The notes under the pieces were generated by a model that was not told the DNA's origin, did not search any database, and was given only the letters and a program-made list of their open reading frames with translations. A stretch of 64,000 nucleotides of DNA from Sporolactobacillus putidus (GTDB lineage: Bacteria; Bacillota; Bacilli; Bacillales; Sporolactobacillaceae). A program made the position numbers and the translations under genes. This document shows, one piece after another, positions 55,216 through 64,000 of the stretch. The stretch spans positions 62,001-126,000 of the forward strand of contig NZ_BMOK01000002.1 of NCBI RefSeq assembly GCF_014647035.1, read 5' to 3'. How positions within the stretch are numbered: the stretch's first letter is position 1; every line of letters begins with the position of its first letter.

Positions 55216-56100
55216 TCAATAGCGGGGTTTTCTCCTACTGAGTTCCTGAAAAAAAGCCTGATAGTGAGCATAACGGTGCAGATCGATTAAGTGATCATCT
55301 ACAGCTTTTTTCACCGCACACCCAGGCTCCGCAAGGTGAGTGCACCCTCTAAATCGGCATGATGTCCGGAACGCCGAAAATTCCGGAAAACAGTATTCCA
55401 GATCATTGAGAGAAAGTTCCGGAATCTCAAGAGAACTGAAACCGGGCGTGTCCGCAACAAATCCCTCCGCTGCAATCGGAAGAAGTTCGACATGCCTTGT
55501 GGTATGCTTTCCGCGTCCGAGCGATTGCGAGATCTCCTGAGTATCAATACTCAGCGAATGATCCAGTTCGTTAAGAAGTGACGACTTTCCAACACCGGAC
55601 TGGCCGGTTATTACGCTGATCATTCCTTCCAAGTTCTTACGCAGATCCGTTAATCCAAGATTTTTCAGGCTTGAAGTCCTGATTACGGAATAACCAATTC
55701 TGACGTAGCGCGCCATCACCCGGCGCATCGCCTCATCCTCGTCAGCAGCCAGCAGGTCCCACTTTGTGAAACAGATCAGAGAATGAATATGATGTGCCTC
55801 CATATGTACGAGAAATCTGTCGAGCAGCTGATCATCAAAAACCGGTTCGGCGACGGAAAAGACAAGGATCGCCTGATCCACATTGGCGATCGGCGGACGG
55901 TTAAGGGCATTTCTTCGTTCGCCGACCGAAAGAATATACCCTTCGGTTGCTTTCGTTGCCTCATAGGTGACGTGGTCGCCAACAAGAGGCATAACGTTGC
56001 GTTTTCTGAAAACGCCTCTCGCCCGGCAGCGGATCTGCCGATTCCCATCTGCAATATAGTAAAAACCGCTAAGTGCCTTTATGATCGTCCCTTCAGGCAT
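55216..56100 (-). CDS. rsgA: Ribosome small subunit-dependent GTPase RsgA
   Basis: Circularly permuted GTPase that checks 30S maturation. 294 residues from ATG 56100 (AAGGAG eight bases upstream; TTG at 56106 is less likely). OB fold 1-70, G4 TKWD at 112-115 ahead of G1 GQSGVGKSS at 166-174, then a zinc site CRFRGCTHLAEPGCAV with HRYAHY near the C-terminus. It follows prkC as in Bacillus. Confidence 0.97.
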   Translation of the reverse strand: MPEGTIIKALSGFYYIADGNRQIRCRARGVFRKRNVMPLVGDHVTYEATKATEGYILSVGERRNALNRPPIANVDQAILVFSVAEPVFDDQLLDRFLVHMEAHHIHSLICFTKWDLLAADEDEAMRRVMARYVRIGYSVIRTSSLKNLGLTDLRKNLEGMISVITGQSGVGKSSLLNELDHSLSIDTQEISQSLGRGKHTTRHVELLPIAAEGFVADTPGFSSLEIPELSLNDLEYCFPEFSAFRTSCRFRGCTHLAEPGCAVKKAVDDHLIDLHRYAHYQAFFQELSRRKPRY

Positions 56101-56143
56101 GCTCAAACTCCTTAATGAGGATTATCTTAGAAATCTAGTTCGT

Positions 56144-58123
56144 TTAATTCGGATAATCAACCGTTCCTGTTTTTCTTTCGACTCCATCGAGCAGAACCCT
56201 GTAGGATCCCTGTCCGCCCGGATTCAGGATGAAGGGAATGGTATAAGTCTTCGTATCTGTTATCATTTCATCGGTAAAAAGTGAATCATTGTGATTGGCA
56301 TCCGTATAATAAATCTGAACGTGAACCGGCTGCGCACTTTGTCCTCCATTACCTTTACCATTACCATTACCTTTAGAATAGACAACTTTTATCGGCTGAT
56401 CAATTTCTTTTGGCTGGGACTGGCTCCCTTTCGACAAAGTCACGCTGACCGACGACCCTTTGGCCATCTGGATTCCAGGTGCAGGATCCTGGCTGAGGAC
56501 ACTGCCTTTCTGAACGGTATCCGAATAAGCACTGGATGTAAAAATGGCCGTGAGTCCGAGCGACTTCAGTTGCTGGTTTACCTGGTCCTGAGTTTTGCCG
56601 CTGAGATCCGGAACGGTTACATTCGGATTGCCTGTACTGTATGTCAGTTCCAGCACAGTATCGGAAGGCACAATCTGCGCCCCAGCCGCAGGATTCTGAC
56701 TGATGATCTGCCCATCCGGGACGCTTGACGATTCCTGCTGATGCCAGATAATTTTTTTATATCCCTGACCCTGTAAAGATTTGGCGACCGAATCCCGGTC
56801 ATAACCCACGTAATTTTCCAGCTGTACGGGTTTTGGTCCTGTGCTGACAAAGAGCCCGACTGCGGTTTTAGCTTTTACATCCGTGCCTGCCGCAGGATTC
56901 TGAAGAAAAACCACTCCTTTTTTCACTGTGGAGCTGGACTGATCCGTCCGGCTGACTTTAAGATTTTTGTTTGTTAACATTTGCGCGGCCTGTTCATAGG
57001 TCTTTCCAGTTACATCCGGAACACGGACGTTCTCAACATAGAAAAGTTTTGGCAGCAAAGTGAGACCTATAACCAGACCGACAGTAATCAAAAGCAGCAG
57101 GATGCCGAAAATAGTCAGCCATTTTTTCGTTTTGCTTTTTTTCTTTTTATTGTTATTTTCAGGGCTTGATGGCGCGGAAGGTTCTCCGGCGGCTATCGCA
57201 TCCTCCGATTGAACGGTCGTGACCGGCGCCATTTTGATTGTTTTCTCATCATCGGGATCATCCGCCGAATCCCTTGCCAGAACCAGCCGCTCTTCCCCGG
57301 CACGATCGGGATTAAGCGAAGTTTCCAGATCTTCATAAAGATCGGCCATGCTCGCGAAACGGTCCTGAGGGCGCTTCGCCAGAGCCCTGATGATCACATT
57401 TTCCAGGCTCTGCGGAATTTCGGGCCGAAAATCTCTGGGCAGGGGCATCGGTTCACTGAGATGTTTGAGTGCCACCGAAACAGGGGAACCCCCCGGGAAA
57501 GGAAGCTTTCCGGTAAGCAGCTCAAACATCACGATGCCCAGTGCGTAAATATCCGACTTGACGGTCGCTTTCCCGCCGCGTGCCTGTTCTGGGGAAAGGT
57601 AGTGAGCGGAGCCGATAATGGAATGCGTATACGTAATCGTCGAGTCACTGACCGCAAGCGCAATGCCGAAATCGGTGACTTTAACATGTTCCTCTTCATC
57701 AATCAGGATATTATGAGGCTTGATGTCGCGGTGCACGATGCCCCGCGCATGGGCGTGCGCAATGGCCCTGGCGATCTGTTTCATGATATGGACGGATTCG
57801 CTGATCGATATCGGCGAATAATCTTTGATAAATTCTTTCAACGTCATGGCATGCACATACTCCATGACAATGTAATAGCAGTCCTGTTCTTCCCCGATAT
57901 CGTAAATGGCCACAATGTTCGGATGCGACAGGCTGGCAACCGATTCGGCCTCACGATGAAAGCGTCTTACGAATTCCTCATCTCCTGCGAGTTCCGGCCG
58001 CAGAATTTTTACCGCGACAAATCGATTAAGAATCAGATCTTTTGCCTTATATACGATTGCCATGCCGCCCTCACCGAGCCGCGACAGGATCTGGTATCTT
58101 CCCCCAACTCTTCTTCCAATCAT
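56144..58123 (-). CDS. prkC: PASTA-domain Ser/Thr protein kinase PrkC
   Basis: Membrane kinase that senses muropeptides/cell-wall state; in B. subtilis it triggers spore germination and controls cell-wall metabolism. 659 residues: kinase domain 10-270 with K39, HRD at 131-133 and DFG at 151-153; an acidic/Lys-rich juxtamembrane stretch; one membrane segment at about 335-358; three PASTA repeats (about 364-575); then a Lys/Gly/Asn-rich linker and an Ig-like C-terminal domain. The start overlaps the prpC stop by 4 bp. Confidence 0.97.
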   Translation of the reverse strand: MIGRRVGGRYQILSRLGEGGMAIVYKAKDLILNRFVAVKILRPELAGDEEFVRRFHREAESVASLSHPNIVAIYDIGEEQDCYYIVMEYVHAMTLKEFIKDYSPISISESVHIMKQIARAIAHAHARGIVHRDIKPHNILIDEEEHVKVTDFGIALAVSDSTITYTHSIIGSAHYLSPEQARGGKATVKSDIYALGIVMFELLTGKLPFPGGSPVSVALKHLSEPMPLPRDFRPEIPQSLENVIIRALAKRPQDRFASMADLYEDLETSLNPDRAGEERLVLARDSADDPDDEKTIKMAPVTTVQSEDAIAAGEPSAPSSPENNNKKKKSKTKKWLTIFGILLLLITVGLVIGLTLLPKLFYVENVRVPDVTGKTYEQAAQMLTNKNLKVSRTDQSSSTVKKGVVFLQNPAAGTDVKAKTAVGLFVSTGPKPVQLENYVGYDRDSVAKSLQGQGYKKIIWHQQESSSVPDGQIISQNPAAGAQIVPSDTVLELTYSTGNPNVTVPDLSGKTQDQVNQQLKSLGLTAIFTSSAYSDTVQKGSVLSQDPAPGIQMAKGSSVSVTLSKGSQSQPKEIDQPIKVVYSKGNGNGKGNGGQSAQPVHVQIYYTDANHNDSLFTDEMITDTKTYTIPFILNPGGQGSYRVLLDGVERKTGTVDYPN

Positions 58124-58863
58124 GCTTCTTCACCATCACGGGAGACAATGATCATCGATATATTATCTTCTCCGCCGGCATCGTTTGCCGCTACGATCAT
58201 TGCCTCTGTTTTCTCTTGCAGTGAACATTTTCTTCCTATGATCTGACTGATTGTTTCATCTGAAAGTTTGTTCGTCAGTCCGTCCGAACAAATCATGATC
58301 AAGGATCCTTCCGACCATTTTAGTGTCGACGTGTCCAGTTCAATCGCCGGTTCGGTTCCGAGCGCACGCATCAGTATATGTTTTTTAGGATGGATTTCGG
58401 CGTCTTCTTTAGAAATCTGGCCGGATTTGACGAGCTCATTAACCAATGTATGATCCTCGGTAACCTGCCGGATCGGCTCCCCTTGTTTCCATATGTAAAT
58501 GCGGCTGTCGCCGACTGCGGATACCGCGACGAAATCTTCCCGGCAAAAGGCGGCGGCTATGGTTGTCCCCATTCCCCTGCACGCCTCGTGTTCCGCCGCG
58601 TAATCGTACAGATGCACATTAATCGAGCGGACAAGCCGATTCAGCCACTCCACTGCCTCGTTTTCGTTCAACGGGCCCGAAATTTTCTCCCACTTTGCCT
58701 CGATCACCTCGATGGCCATCCGGCTTGCGACATCCCCTGCCGCATGTCCGCCCATACCGTCCGCGACAACGCCCAGAATCTGCCCGTCGCCGTAAAAAAC
58801 ACCGACGCTGTCTTCGTTGTGATTTCTGATTTTCCCGCGATCCGTGCTGTATACAGCCTTCAC
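58120..58863 (-). CDS. prpC: PP2C-type protein phosphatase PrpC
   Basis: Mn-dependent phosphatase that reverses PrkC action. 247 residues from a GTG start; metal-binding Asp residues in STDRGKIRNHNEDSVG, VVADGMGGHAAGD, SAVGDSRIY and CSDGLTNKLSDE, and the closing EDNISMIIV. It overlaps prkC (ATGA). The usual rlmN between rsmB and prpC is missing; the gap is 38 bp. Confidence 0.96.
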   Translation of the reverse strand: MKAVYSTDRGKIRNHNEDSVGVFYGDGQILGVVADGMGGHAAGDVASRMAIEVIEAKWEKISGPLNENEAVEWLNRLVRSINVHLYDYAAEHEACRGMGTTIAAAFCREDFVAVSAVGDSRIYIWKQGEPIRQVTEDHTLVNELVKSGQISKEDAEIHPKKHILMRALGTEPAIELDTSTLKWSEGSLIMICSDGLTNKLSDETISQIIGRKCSLQEKTEAMIVAANDAGGEDNISMIIVSRDGEEA

Positions 58864-58901
58864 CGTGTATCACGCTCCCCATGCCGCAACATTATGACCC
58901 G

Positions 58902-60257
58902 TCATTTTTTCTTTTTCTTCAGGCATCCGATAAAAAATCCATCCGTTCCGAACTGAAACGGCAGCAGCTGAACCATCGATGTATGCGGTGCTAAACGGCA
59001 GTTCTGAATGACTGCCGGAAACCGGGAGAAAAAAACAGGTTCCCAGTAAAAGTCATCATGTTCCGACAAGAAACGGTTCAGCAGATCGTCGTTTTCCGCA
59101 CGATTAATGGTGCACGTGCTGTAAACCAGCCATCCGCCGGGTCTGACCAAAGGTGCGGCAGCTTCAAGAATCGACTGCTGGATCGATGCGAGTCTCTCAG
59201 TGTCTGCAAATGTCTTCTCCCACTTTATTTCCGGTTTGCGGCGGATCACGCCGAGACCGGAACACGGAGCATCCAGAAGCACACGGTCGAAGGACGCCTT
59301 ACCATAGATTCCGAGGGCATTTCTGGCATCCATCGCTCTCGTTTCTATTATGGAAATTCCAAGTCGCGCCGCCGCAGCGTCAATGAGTTTCGTTCTTTGC
59401 TCATGAAGATCGAGGGCGACAATCTTTCCCGAGTTCTCCATCCGTTCAGCGAGATGGGCGGTTTTTCCACCCGGTGCCGCGCACGCATCAAGAACAGCCA
59501 TCCCCGGCGCAGGAGCAAGGGCGTCGGCGACAAGCATGGAACTTTCATCCTGAATCGTCAGCAGTCCCTCTTTATAAGCTTCGGTCGCTGCCGGCTGGCC
59601 TTCTTCAACCCTCAGACATTCGTGAGAGAGCTCGCCGGGCGATGTGCGGACCCCCTCCTTTGCAAGCCTTTGCGCAAGCGCCTGCCTTGAAATTTTCAGC
59701 CGATTCGCGCGGATAAATGTGTGGGGGGCCAGATTGCCCGCTTCGGCAATTTTGAGCGACGTTTCTATGTCCCACTGCTCCTTCCACATGTCCAGTAACC
59801 ATTCAGGAGTACTGTACTGAATGGACAGGCGTCTGCCTTCAGGAAGAATGGCTGAAAGATCGGGAGCACCCTTCCGCAGGAACTGCCTCAGCACGCCATT
59901 GACGAATCCCGCTATACCGCGGTGCCCCCGATGATTGGCAATGGACACGGCTTCGTTGACGATCGCGTGATCCGGAATACGGTCAAGATAGAGTTTCTGA
60001 TAAAAAGAGAGCTGCAAAAGCAGCCTGACCCACTCATCCAGTCTGCGTTCACTTCCGGCGAAAGCAGAGAGAACATAATCCAAAGTCAGCCTGCGCTGCA
60101 GCACACCGTAGACAATGGTCGTCACAAGGGCTCTATCCCGTGCGGACAGGCTGCTTTCCGACAGGGTATCATTCAGCGCCAGCTGGCTGTAGGCATGATT
60201 TTTTGTGATGGAGAGCAGCAAATCAAGGGCCGTCTCCCGCACCGATGAGCGCTTCAT
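58902..60257 (-). CDS. rsmB: 16S rRNA (cytosine-967-C5)-methyltransferase RsmB
   Basis: SAM-dependent m5C967 methyltransferase. 451 residues: N-terminal NusB-like domain (about 1-135), SAM motif LDACAAPGGKTAHLAERM, and two cysteines in DAPCSGLGVIRRKPEI and VYSTCTINRAEND, one catalytic. It overlaps fmt by 4 bp. Confidence 0.96.
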   Translation of the reverse strand: MKRSSVRETALDLLLSITKNHAYSQLALNDTLSESSLSARDRALVTTIVYGVLQRRLTLDYVLSAFAGSERRLDEWVRLLLQLSFYQKLYLDRIPDHAIVNEAVSIANHRGHRGIAGFVNGVLRQFLRKGAPDLSAILPEGRRLSIQYSTPEWLLDMWKEQWDIETSLKIAEAGNLAPHTFIRANRLKISRQALAQRLAKEGVRTSPGELSHECLRVEEGQPAATEAYKEGLLTIQDESSMLVADALAPAPGMAVLDACAAPGGKTAHLAERMENSGKIVALDLHEQRTKLIDAAAARLGISIIETRAMDARNALGIYGKASFDRVLLDAPCSGLGVIRRKPEIKWEKTFADTERLASIQQSILEAAAPLVRPGGWLVYSTCTINRAENDDLLNRFLSEHDDFYWEPVFFSRFPAVIQNCRLAPHTSMVQLLPFQFGTDGFFIGCLKKKKK

Positions 60258-61198
60258 GCCTCTTCCCCCAGCAGTGTTCCGATTTCAAGTCCCTTTCCGT
60301 GTAGAAAATCGGCAGCGCTCATGCGTTTTTTCCCGGCGGGCTGACACTCGGTCACCTTGAGGACACTTCCCAATCCGGCGGCAACAAAAAAGCCGTCCTC
60401 CGCTTTTCCGATGACCGTTCCCGGTGCTGCGGCGGTTTCATGATCCGCGAGATGTGCGGAATAGACTTTAAAGGTTTTTCCGCCGAGCAAGGTAAAAGCG
60501 CCGGGATAAGGGTTAAGTCCGCGAATCAGATTGCGCACGGCTTCCGCCGGTTTGTTCCAGTCTATCGCCTCGTCCTCATGCCTGATGCTCGGAGCAAAAG
60601 TCGCTTTCGTTTCATCTTGTACCGACGGCGTCAGACGCCCCGACGCCAGGGCAGGCAGTGTTTTCATCAACAGGTCGCTTCCGGCAGCACTTAATTTATC
60701 GTGGAGGATACCGAACGTGTCGTTGTCGTCGATGGGTACCCGGACCTGGGTCAGGATATCTCCTGCGTCCAGTTTCTTCACCATGTACATAATGGTGACC
60801 CCGGATTCCTTTTTTCCATCGATAACCGCCTGCTGAATCGGTGCTGCACCCCGGTACTCGGGGAGAATGGACGCATGCACGTTTATGCTGCCGAGCGGCG
60901 GTCCTTCAAGCAGGGACTGCGGCAGGATCTGGCCGTAAGCGGCCGTAATCAGTAAATCCGGACTGTAGGAAAGGATTTCACGCACCGCCTCCGGATCGCG
61001 TACCTTTTCCGGCTGAAGTACCGGTATCCGGTATTTTTCCGCTAAAATTTTGACCGGAGAAGGTGTCGGCGTGTGTTTTCTCCCCTTCGGACGATCCGGC
61101 TGGGTCACGACGCAGCGAATTTCATAATTCTTGTCATCAAGCAGTTTTTGTAAAACAGGAACGGCAAAATCAGGCGTTCCCATAAAAATTACTTTCAT
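60254..61198 (-). CDS. fmt: Methionyl-tRNA formyltransferase
   Basis: Formylates initiator Met-tRNA. 314 residues; FMGTPDFAVPVLQKLLDD, the catalytic Asn/His/Asp triad region NVHASILPEYRGAAPIQQAVIDG, and the C-terminal OB-type tRNA-binding domain from about 205. It lies 42 bp after priA; the usual def gene between them is absent here. Confidence 0.97.
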   Translation of the reverse strand: MKVIFMGTPDFAVPVLQKLLDDKNYEIRCVVTQPDRPKGRKHTPTPSPVKILAEKYRIPVLQPEKVRDPEAVREILSYSPDLLITAAYGQILPQSLLEGPPLGSINVHASILPEYRGAAPIQQAVIDGKKESGVTIMYMVKKLDAGDILTQVRVPIDDNDTFGILHDKLSAAGSDLLMKTLPALASGRLTPSVQDETKATFAPSIRHEDEAIDWNKPAEAVRNLIRGLNPYPGAFTLLGGKTFKVYSAHLADHETAAAPGTVIGKAEDGFFVAAGLGSVLKVTECQPAGKKRMSAADFLHGKGLEIGTLLGEEA

Positions 61199-61240
61199 CC
61201 AATCATCCTCTTTATTTTCATCCCGCCTGTTCTGTCTGCG

Positions 61241-63661
61241 CTACATCAAAACAACGGGATTCAGATCGATCGACAGTTGCAGACCGTCTTTCCCCGTGTT
61301 CTGAAAATGCAGCGAGATTTTCCTCAGCACCGGGAAAAGAGCAGGTTCTCTTTTGTATTTTACCATGCACTGATAGCGATATCTATCTTTTATCCTGGCA
61401 ATCGCGGGAACAACGGGACCGTATATCCGGGCTGATCGGGACAGATTGTTCTTCAGCATCGAGACGATACGCTCTGCCGCGTCTGCGGCCCTTGCCGGTT
61501 CCGAATGTGTCAGATTAATAAGCGCGAGAAAGTAGAACGGGGGGTATCCGAGACGATGCCGGATCTGCATTTCCTCGTGATAAAAACGCGCATAGTCGTG
61601 ATGCGCCGCATCGACGATGGCATAATGATCCGGCGTGTAGCTTTGAATAACCACTTCACCCGGAAGATCATGCCTCCCCGCTCTGCCGGAAACCTGCGTC
61701 AGAAGCTGAAAGGTTTTTTCGGACGCCCGAAAATCAGGAAGATGAAGCATCGAATCTGCGGCCAGAACACCGACCAGTGTCACTTTTGGAAAATCGAGTC
61801 CCTTGGCAATCATCTGGGTCCCGAGCAAAATATCCGCCTTCTGCTCGCCGAACTGACGCAGTAGTTTTTCATGACCCCCTTTCTGCCTCGTCGTGTCCAC
61901 GTCCATCCTGATCACGCGCGCTTCGGGAAGCAGACGGTTCAGCTCGGTCTCCACTTTCTGCGTCCCCGTTCCAAAATAGCGCATGGAATCGCTGCCGCAT
62001 GCCGGACAGGTTTCGGGTGCACGTTCCTCATAGCCGCAGTAATGGCACTTGAGCAGGCGGCCGGCGTGATGGTAGGTTAGTGAAATATCACAGTGCGGGC
62101 ATTTGATTACGGTTCCGCACGACCGGCACATCACAAATGTCGAATACCCGCGCCGATTCAGGAATAGAACGATCTGTTCCCCCTTTTTCAGTCGATCCCG
62201 GATTTTATTAAAAAGGACCCGTGAAAACATCGAATGATTGCCCTCTCTCATTTCTTCGCGAAGGTCCACAATTTCAACAGGCGGCATCGGATGGTGGTTG
62301 AAACGGTCCTTCAGCGAAAGCAGCGTATAAACTTTTTTCTGGGCTCTGGCGTAAGACTCCAGCGACGGGGTAGCGCTGCCGAGCACCACGGGACAGCCAT
62401 GGCGGTGCGCTCGATAAATGGCAACGTCTCGGGCATGATATCGGGGGCTGTCGTCCTGTTTGTAGCTTGTTTCGTGTTCTTCATCAATAATGATCAGGCC
62501 CAGCCGTTCGAAAGGGGCAAATATGGCGGAGCGTGCCCCGACAGCGACTTTGACAAGCCCTTCCCGGATTTTGCGCCACTCATCGTATTTCTCGCCCCGG
62601 CTCAGACCGCTGTGCATCACGGCAACCTCAGCTCCGAACCGACCCTTGAAACGATCCACCATCTGCGGAGTCAGCGAAATTTCAGGAACAAGCACGATCG
62701 CCTGTTTCCCGAGCGCGATCACTTTCTGTATGGCCTGGAGATAAATTTCAGTCTTCCCGCTGCCTGTTACCCCATGGCAAAGGAACACGCGATTCTCACT
62801 CTTTTCGATGGAATTAAGAATCGGGGTCAGTGCCTGTTTTTGCTCCCCTGTCAAAGGCAGCGGACGGGTCGGCGGTCCCGGCCTGTGAACATAAGGATCG
62901 CGAAACTGCTCGATGAATTCCTGTTTCAGCAAACTTTTTTTCACTAACCGTCCCAAGGTCTCTCTGCTAAAATGGTATTTTTTGATCAGTTCGCTCACCG
63001 GTAATTGAAGCTGTTGATCACTTTCAATAAAAAAAGACAATACCTCTTTTTGTCGTATTGAACGCGCGTCAAGTCCTTCGGCAGCCTTAATCAGCCGTTC
63101 CCGCGGAACAGCCGCCGAAACAGCGAGAACCTTCCTGGCATTTGCCTGATTTCCGACAAACCTGTTTAATGAAATGATGTTTTCATCAAGCGCCTCGTTG
63201 ACCTCTTTTAACCGTTCAGGATGCTTTTTCTCGATCACGTCCCACTCGATCATCTTTCCGGATAAAAAAAGCTGTGCCAGCCGCGGAAAGCGCAGCTGCA
63301 ACTGTTCGGTGTTTTCGGCTGTCAGAATTTTATGATATTCCGCCTTCATCACGGCCGGCAGCATCGCCAGAAAGGCAGAAACGGTCGGACAGAGCGTTGT
63401 GTCAGCCAGCCAGCGGCCAAGATCTAGCAATTCGCCGGTCAGCACCGGCAGATTGTCGACGACGCGTTCAATAGTTTTCAGTTTACCGAAGGAAGATTCT
63501 TCTTTTAGTGACGCCACGAAACCGAGCCGTTTAGTCCTGCCGAACGGCACGATCACACGCATGCCCGGTCTGACAAAATCAGAAAGTTTTTCCGGAATCT
63601 GATAATCAAACGGTTTGTCGACAGGGCTTGCCGGTATGTCGACGTAGACCTCGGCGATCAA
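61241..63661 (-). CDS. priA: Primosomal protein N' (replication restart helicase PriA)
   Basis: Restarts collapsed replication forks. About 806 residues from TTG 63661, which overlaps the coaBC stop as TTGA; the longer frame to 63703 has no family support. DNA-binding N-terminus (AEVYVDIPASPVDKPFDYQIP), Walker A GVTGSGKTEIY, DEEH in IIDEEHETSYKQDD, a zinc-binding block with eight Cys (CRSCGTVIKCPHC ... CHYCGYEERAPETCPAC), and helicase motif SGRAGRHDLPGEVVIQ. Confidence 0.94.
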   Translation of the reverse strand: MIAEVYVDIPASPVDKPFDYQIPEKLSDFVRPGMRVIVPFGRTKRLGFVASLKEESSFGKLKTIERVVDNLPVLTGELLDLGRWLADTTLCPTVSAFLAMLPAVMKAEYHKILTAENTEQLQLRFPRLAQLFLSGKMIEWDVIEKKHPERLKEVNEALDENIISLNRFVGNQANARKVLAVSAAVPRERLIKAAEGLDARSIRQKEVLSFFIESDQQLQLPVSELIKKYHFSRETLGRLVKKSLLKQEFIEQFRDPYVHRPGPPTRPLPLTGEQKQALTPILNSIEKSENRVFLCHGVTGSGKTEIYLQAIQKVIALGKQAIVLVPEISLTPQMVDRFKGRFGAEVAVMHSGLSRGEKYDEWRKIREGLVKVAVGARSAIFAPFERLGLIIIDEEHETSYKQDDSPRYHARDVAIYRAHRHGCPVVLGSATPSLESYARAQKKVYTLLSLKDRFNHHPMPPVEIVDLREEMREGNHSMFSRVLFNKIRDRLKKGEQIVLFLNRRGYSTFVMCRSCGTVIKCPHCDISLTYHHAGRLLKCHYCGYEERAPETCPACGSDSMRYFGTGTQKVETELNRLLPEARVIRMDVDTTRQKGGHEKLLRQFGEQKADILLGTQMIAKGLDFPKVTLVGVLAADSMLHLPDFRASEKTFQLLTQVSGRAGRHDLPGEVVIQSYTPDHYAIVDAAHHDYARFYHEEMQIRHRLGYPPFYFLALINLTHSEPARAADAAERIVSMLKNNLSRSARIYGPVVPAIARIKDRYRYQCMVKYKREPALFPVLRKISLHFQNTGKDGLQLSIDLNPVVLM

Positions 63662-64000
63662 TGCAAAACGCTCGTTTCCAGAAGACCGGCAATTGCCCGG
63701 CAAATTTCTTCGGCAACCCGACGCTTCGGCATCTGTTCAAATGCCTGCCTCCGTCCCCCGGCAAAGAAAAAGGTGACTTTGTTCGTATCTTTTCCGAATC
63801 CGTCCTCCGCCCGGTTGGCAACGAGTAAATCAAGACGCTTTTTCTCCAGTTTCCGCTGTGCATTTTCTTCCAGATTTTCCGTTTCGGCCGCAAAGCCGAC
63901 GAGCAGCTGGTGGGTCTTCCGGGCGCCGATCTCCGTTAGAATATCGGGATTGCGGACCATTTTCACGAGCAGCGGGCCATCGCCTTTTTTGATTTTCTGT
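63658..64000 (-). CDS. coaBC: Phosphopantothenoylcysteine synthetase/decarboxylase CoaBC (5' end outside window)
   Basis: C-terminal ~114 codons of CoaB, which joins cysteine to 4'-phosphopantothenate in coenzyme A synthesis. The frame is open to the window edge. Visible motifs: KIKKGDGPLLVKMVRNPDIL, LLVGFAAETENLEENAQRKLEKKRLDLLVAN and FGKDTNKVTFF, all typical. The stop overlaps the priA start. The upstream flavoprotein CoaC part is not in the window. Confidence 0.9.
   Translation of the reverse strand, partial: QKIKKGDGPLLVKMVRNPDILTEIGARKTHQLLVGFAAETENLEENAQRKLEKKRLDLLVANRAEDGFGKDTNKVTFFFAGGRRQAFEQMPKRRVAEEICRAIAGLLETSVLH

Noticed and set aside
57209-58246. 345-codon plus-strand open frame
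   Set aside because: Exactly antisense to prkC/prpC, whose motifs are complete; composition is that of a shadow frame and no ribosome site is seen.
62234-62947. 237-codon plus-strand open frame
   Set aside because: Antisense to priA; no family resemblance.
1-64000. CRISPR array, prophage, IS element, tRNA or rRNA genes
   Set aside because: Looked for regular repeats with spacers, transposase or integrase motifs and tRNA-like sequences; none found.

Overview
This window is a block of conserved housekeeping and flagellar genes from a motile, endospore-forming Bacillales bacterium. The gene order follows the Bacillus subtilis stretch coaBC-priA-fmt ... smc-ftsY-ffh ... topA-codY-fla/che almost step for step. 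A complete 26-codon spoVM gene at 54313-54393 supports spore formation, and flgB to cheB supports motility. Several genes usual in the B. subtilis layout are missing, so this is probably not Bacillus sensu stricto; a Sporolactobacillaceae-like member is my guess, not proven. Every gene I accept is on the minus strand except rpmB, so transcription runs from position 64000 down to 1.

Layout from high to low coordinates. (1) 64000-54300: 3' end of coaBC, priA, fmt, rsmB, prpC-prkC (phosphatase and PASTA kinase), rsgA, thiN, spoVM. (2) 54100-53670: plus-strand rpmB with its own promoter and terminators, facing the minus-strand genes. (3) 53670-46500: yloU, sdaAB-sdaAA (serine dehydratase), recG, then the lipid regulon fapR-fabD-fabG-acpP with a FapR box upstream of fapR. 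(4) 46500-34700: rnc-smc-ftsY, ylxM-ffh-rpsP-khpA, rimM-trmD-rplS, rbgA-rnhB (RNA processing, chromosome condensation, SRP, ribosome assembly). (5) 34660-32800: ylqG-ylqH, which look like a detached FliK-C/FlhB-C pair. (6) 32500-22500: sucCD, dprA, topA, trmFO, hslVU, codY, closed by a strong terminator. (7) 22121-1: the fla/che operon flgB flgC fliE fliF fliG fliH fliI fliJ motE fliK flgD (TIGR02530-like gene) flgE flbD fliL fliM fliY cheY fliO fliP fliQ fliR flhB flhA flhF flhG cheB, with many 4-20 bp overlaps that indicate translational coupling; cheB runs off the window edge.

The genes form linked programmes: flagellar basal body, export gate, hook and chemotaxis output (1-22 kb); nutrient and stress control (CodY, HslUV); fatty-acid synthesis under FapR; co-translational targeting (Ffh/FtsY) with ribosome assembly factors (RbgA, RimM, RsgA, TrmD, Rnc); and Ser/Thr signalling (PrkC/PrpC).

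Most unusual points: two divergent copies of a structured repeat (34643-34730 and 36540-36686) whose terminal stem shows a compensatory base change; the ylqG/ylqH pair read as an orphan substrate-specificity switch; loss of plsX, xerC/codV, def, rlmN, rpe, yloV and ylqD from their usual slots; an HslV whose start removes the Ser2 nucleophile of Bacillus ClpQ; and a CheB receiver with an altered phosphorylation loop. I found no IS element, prophage, CRISPR array, tRNA or rRNA.
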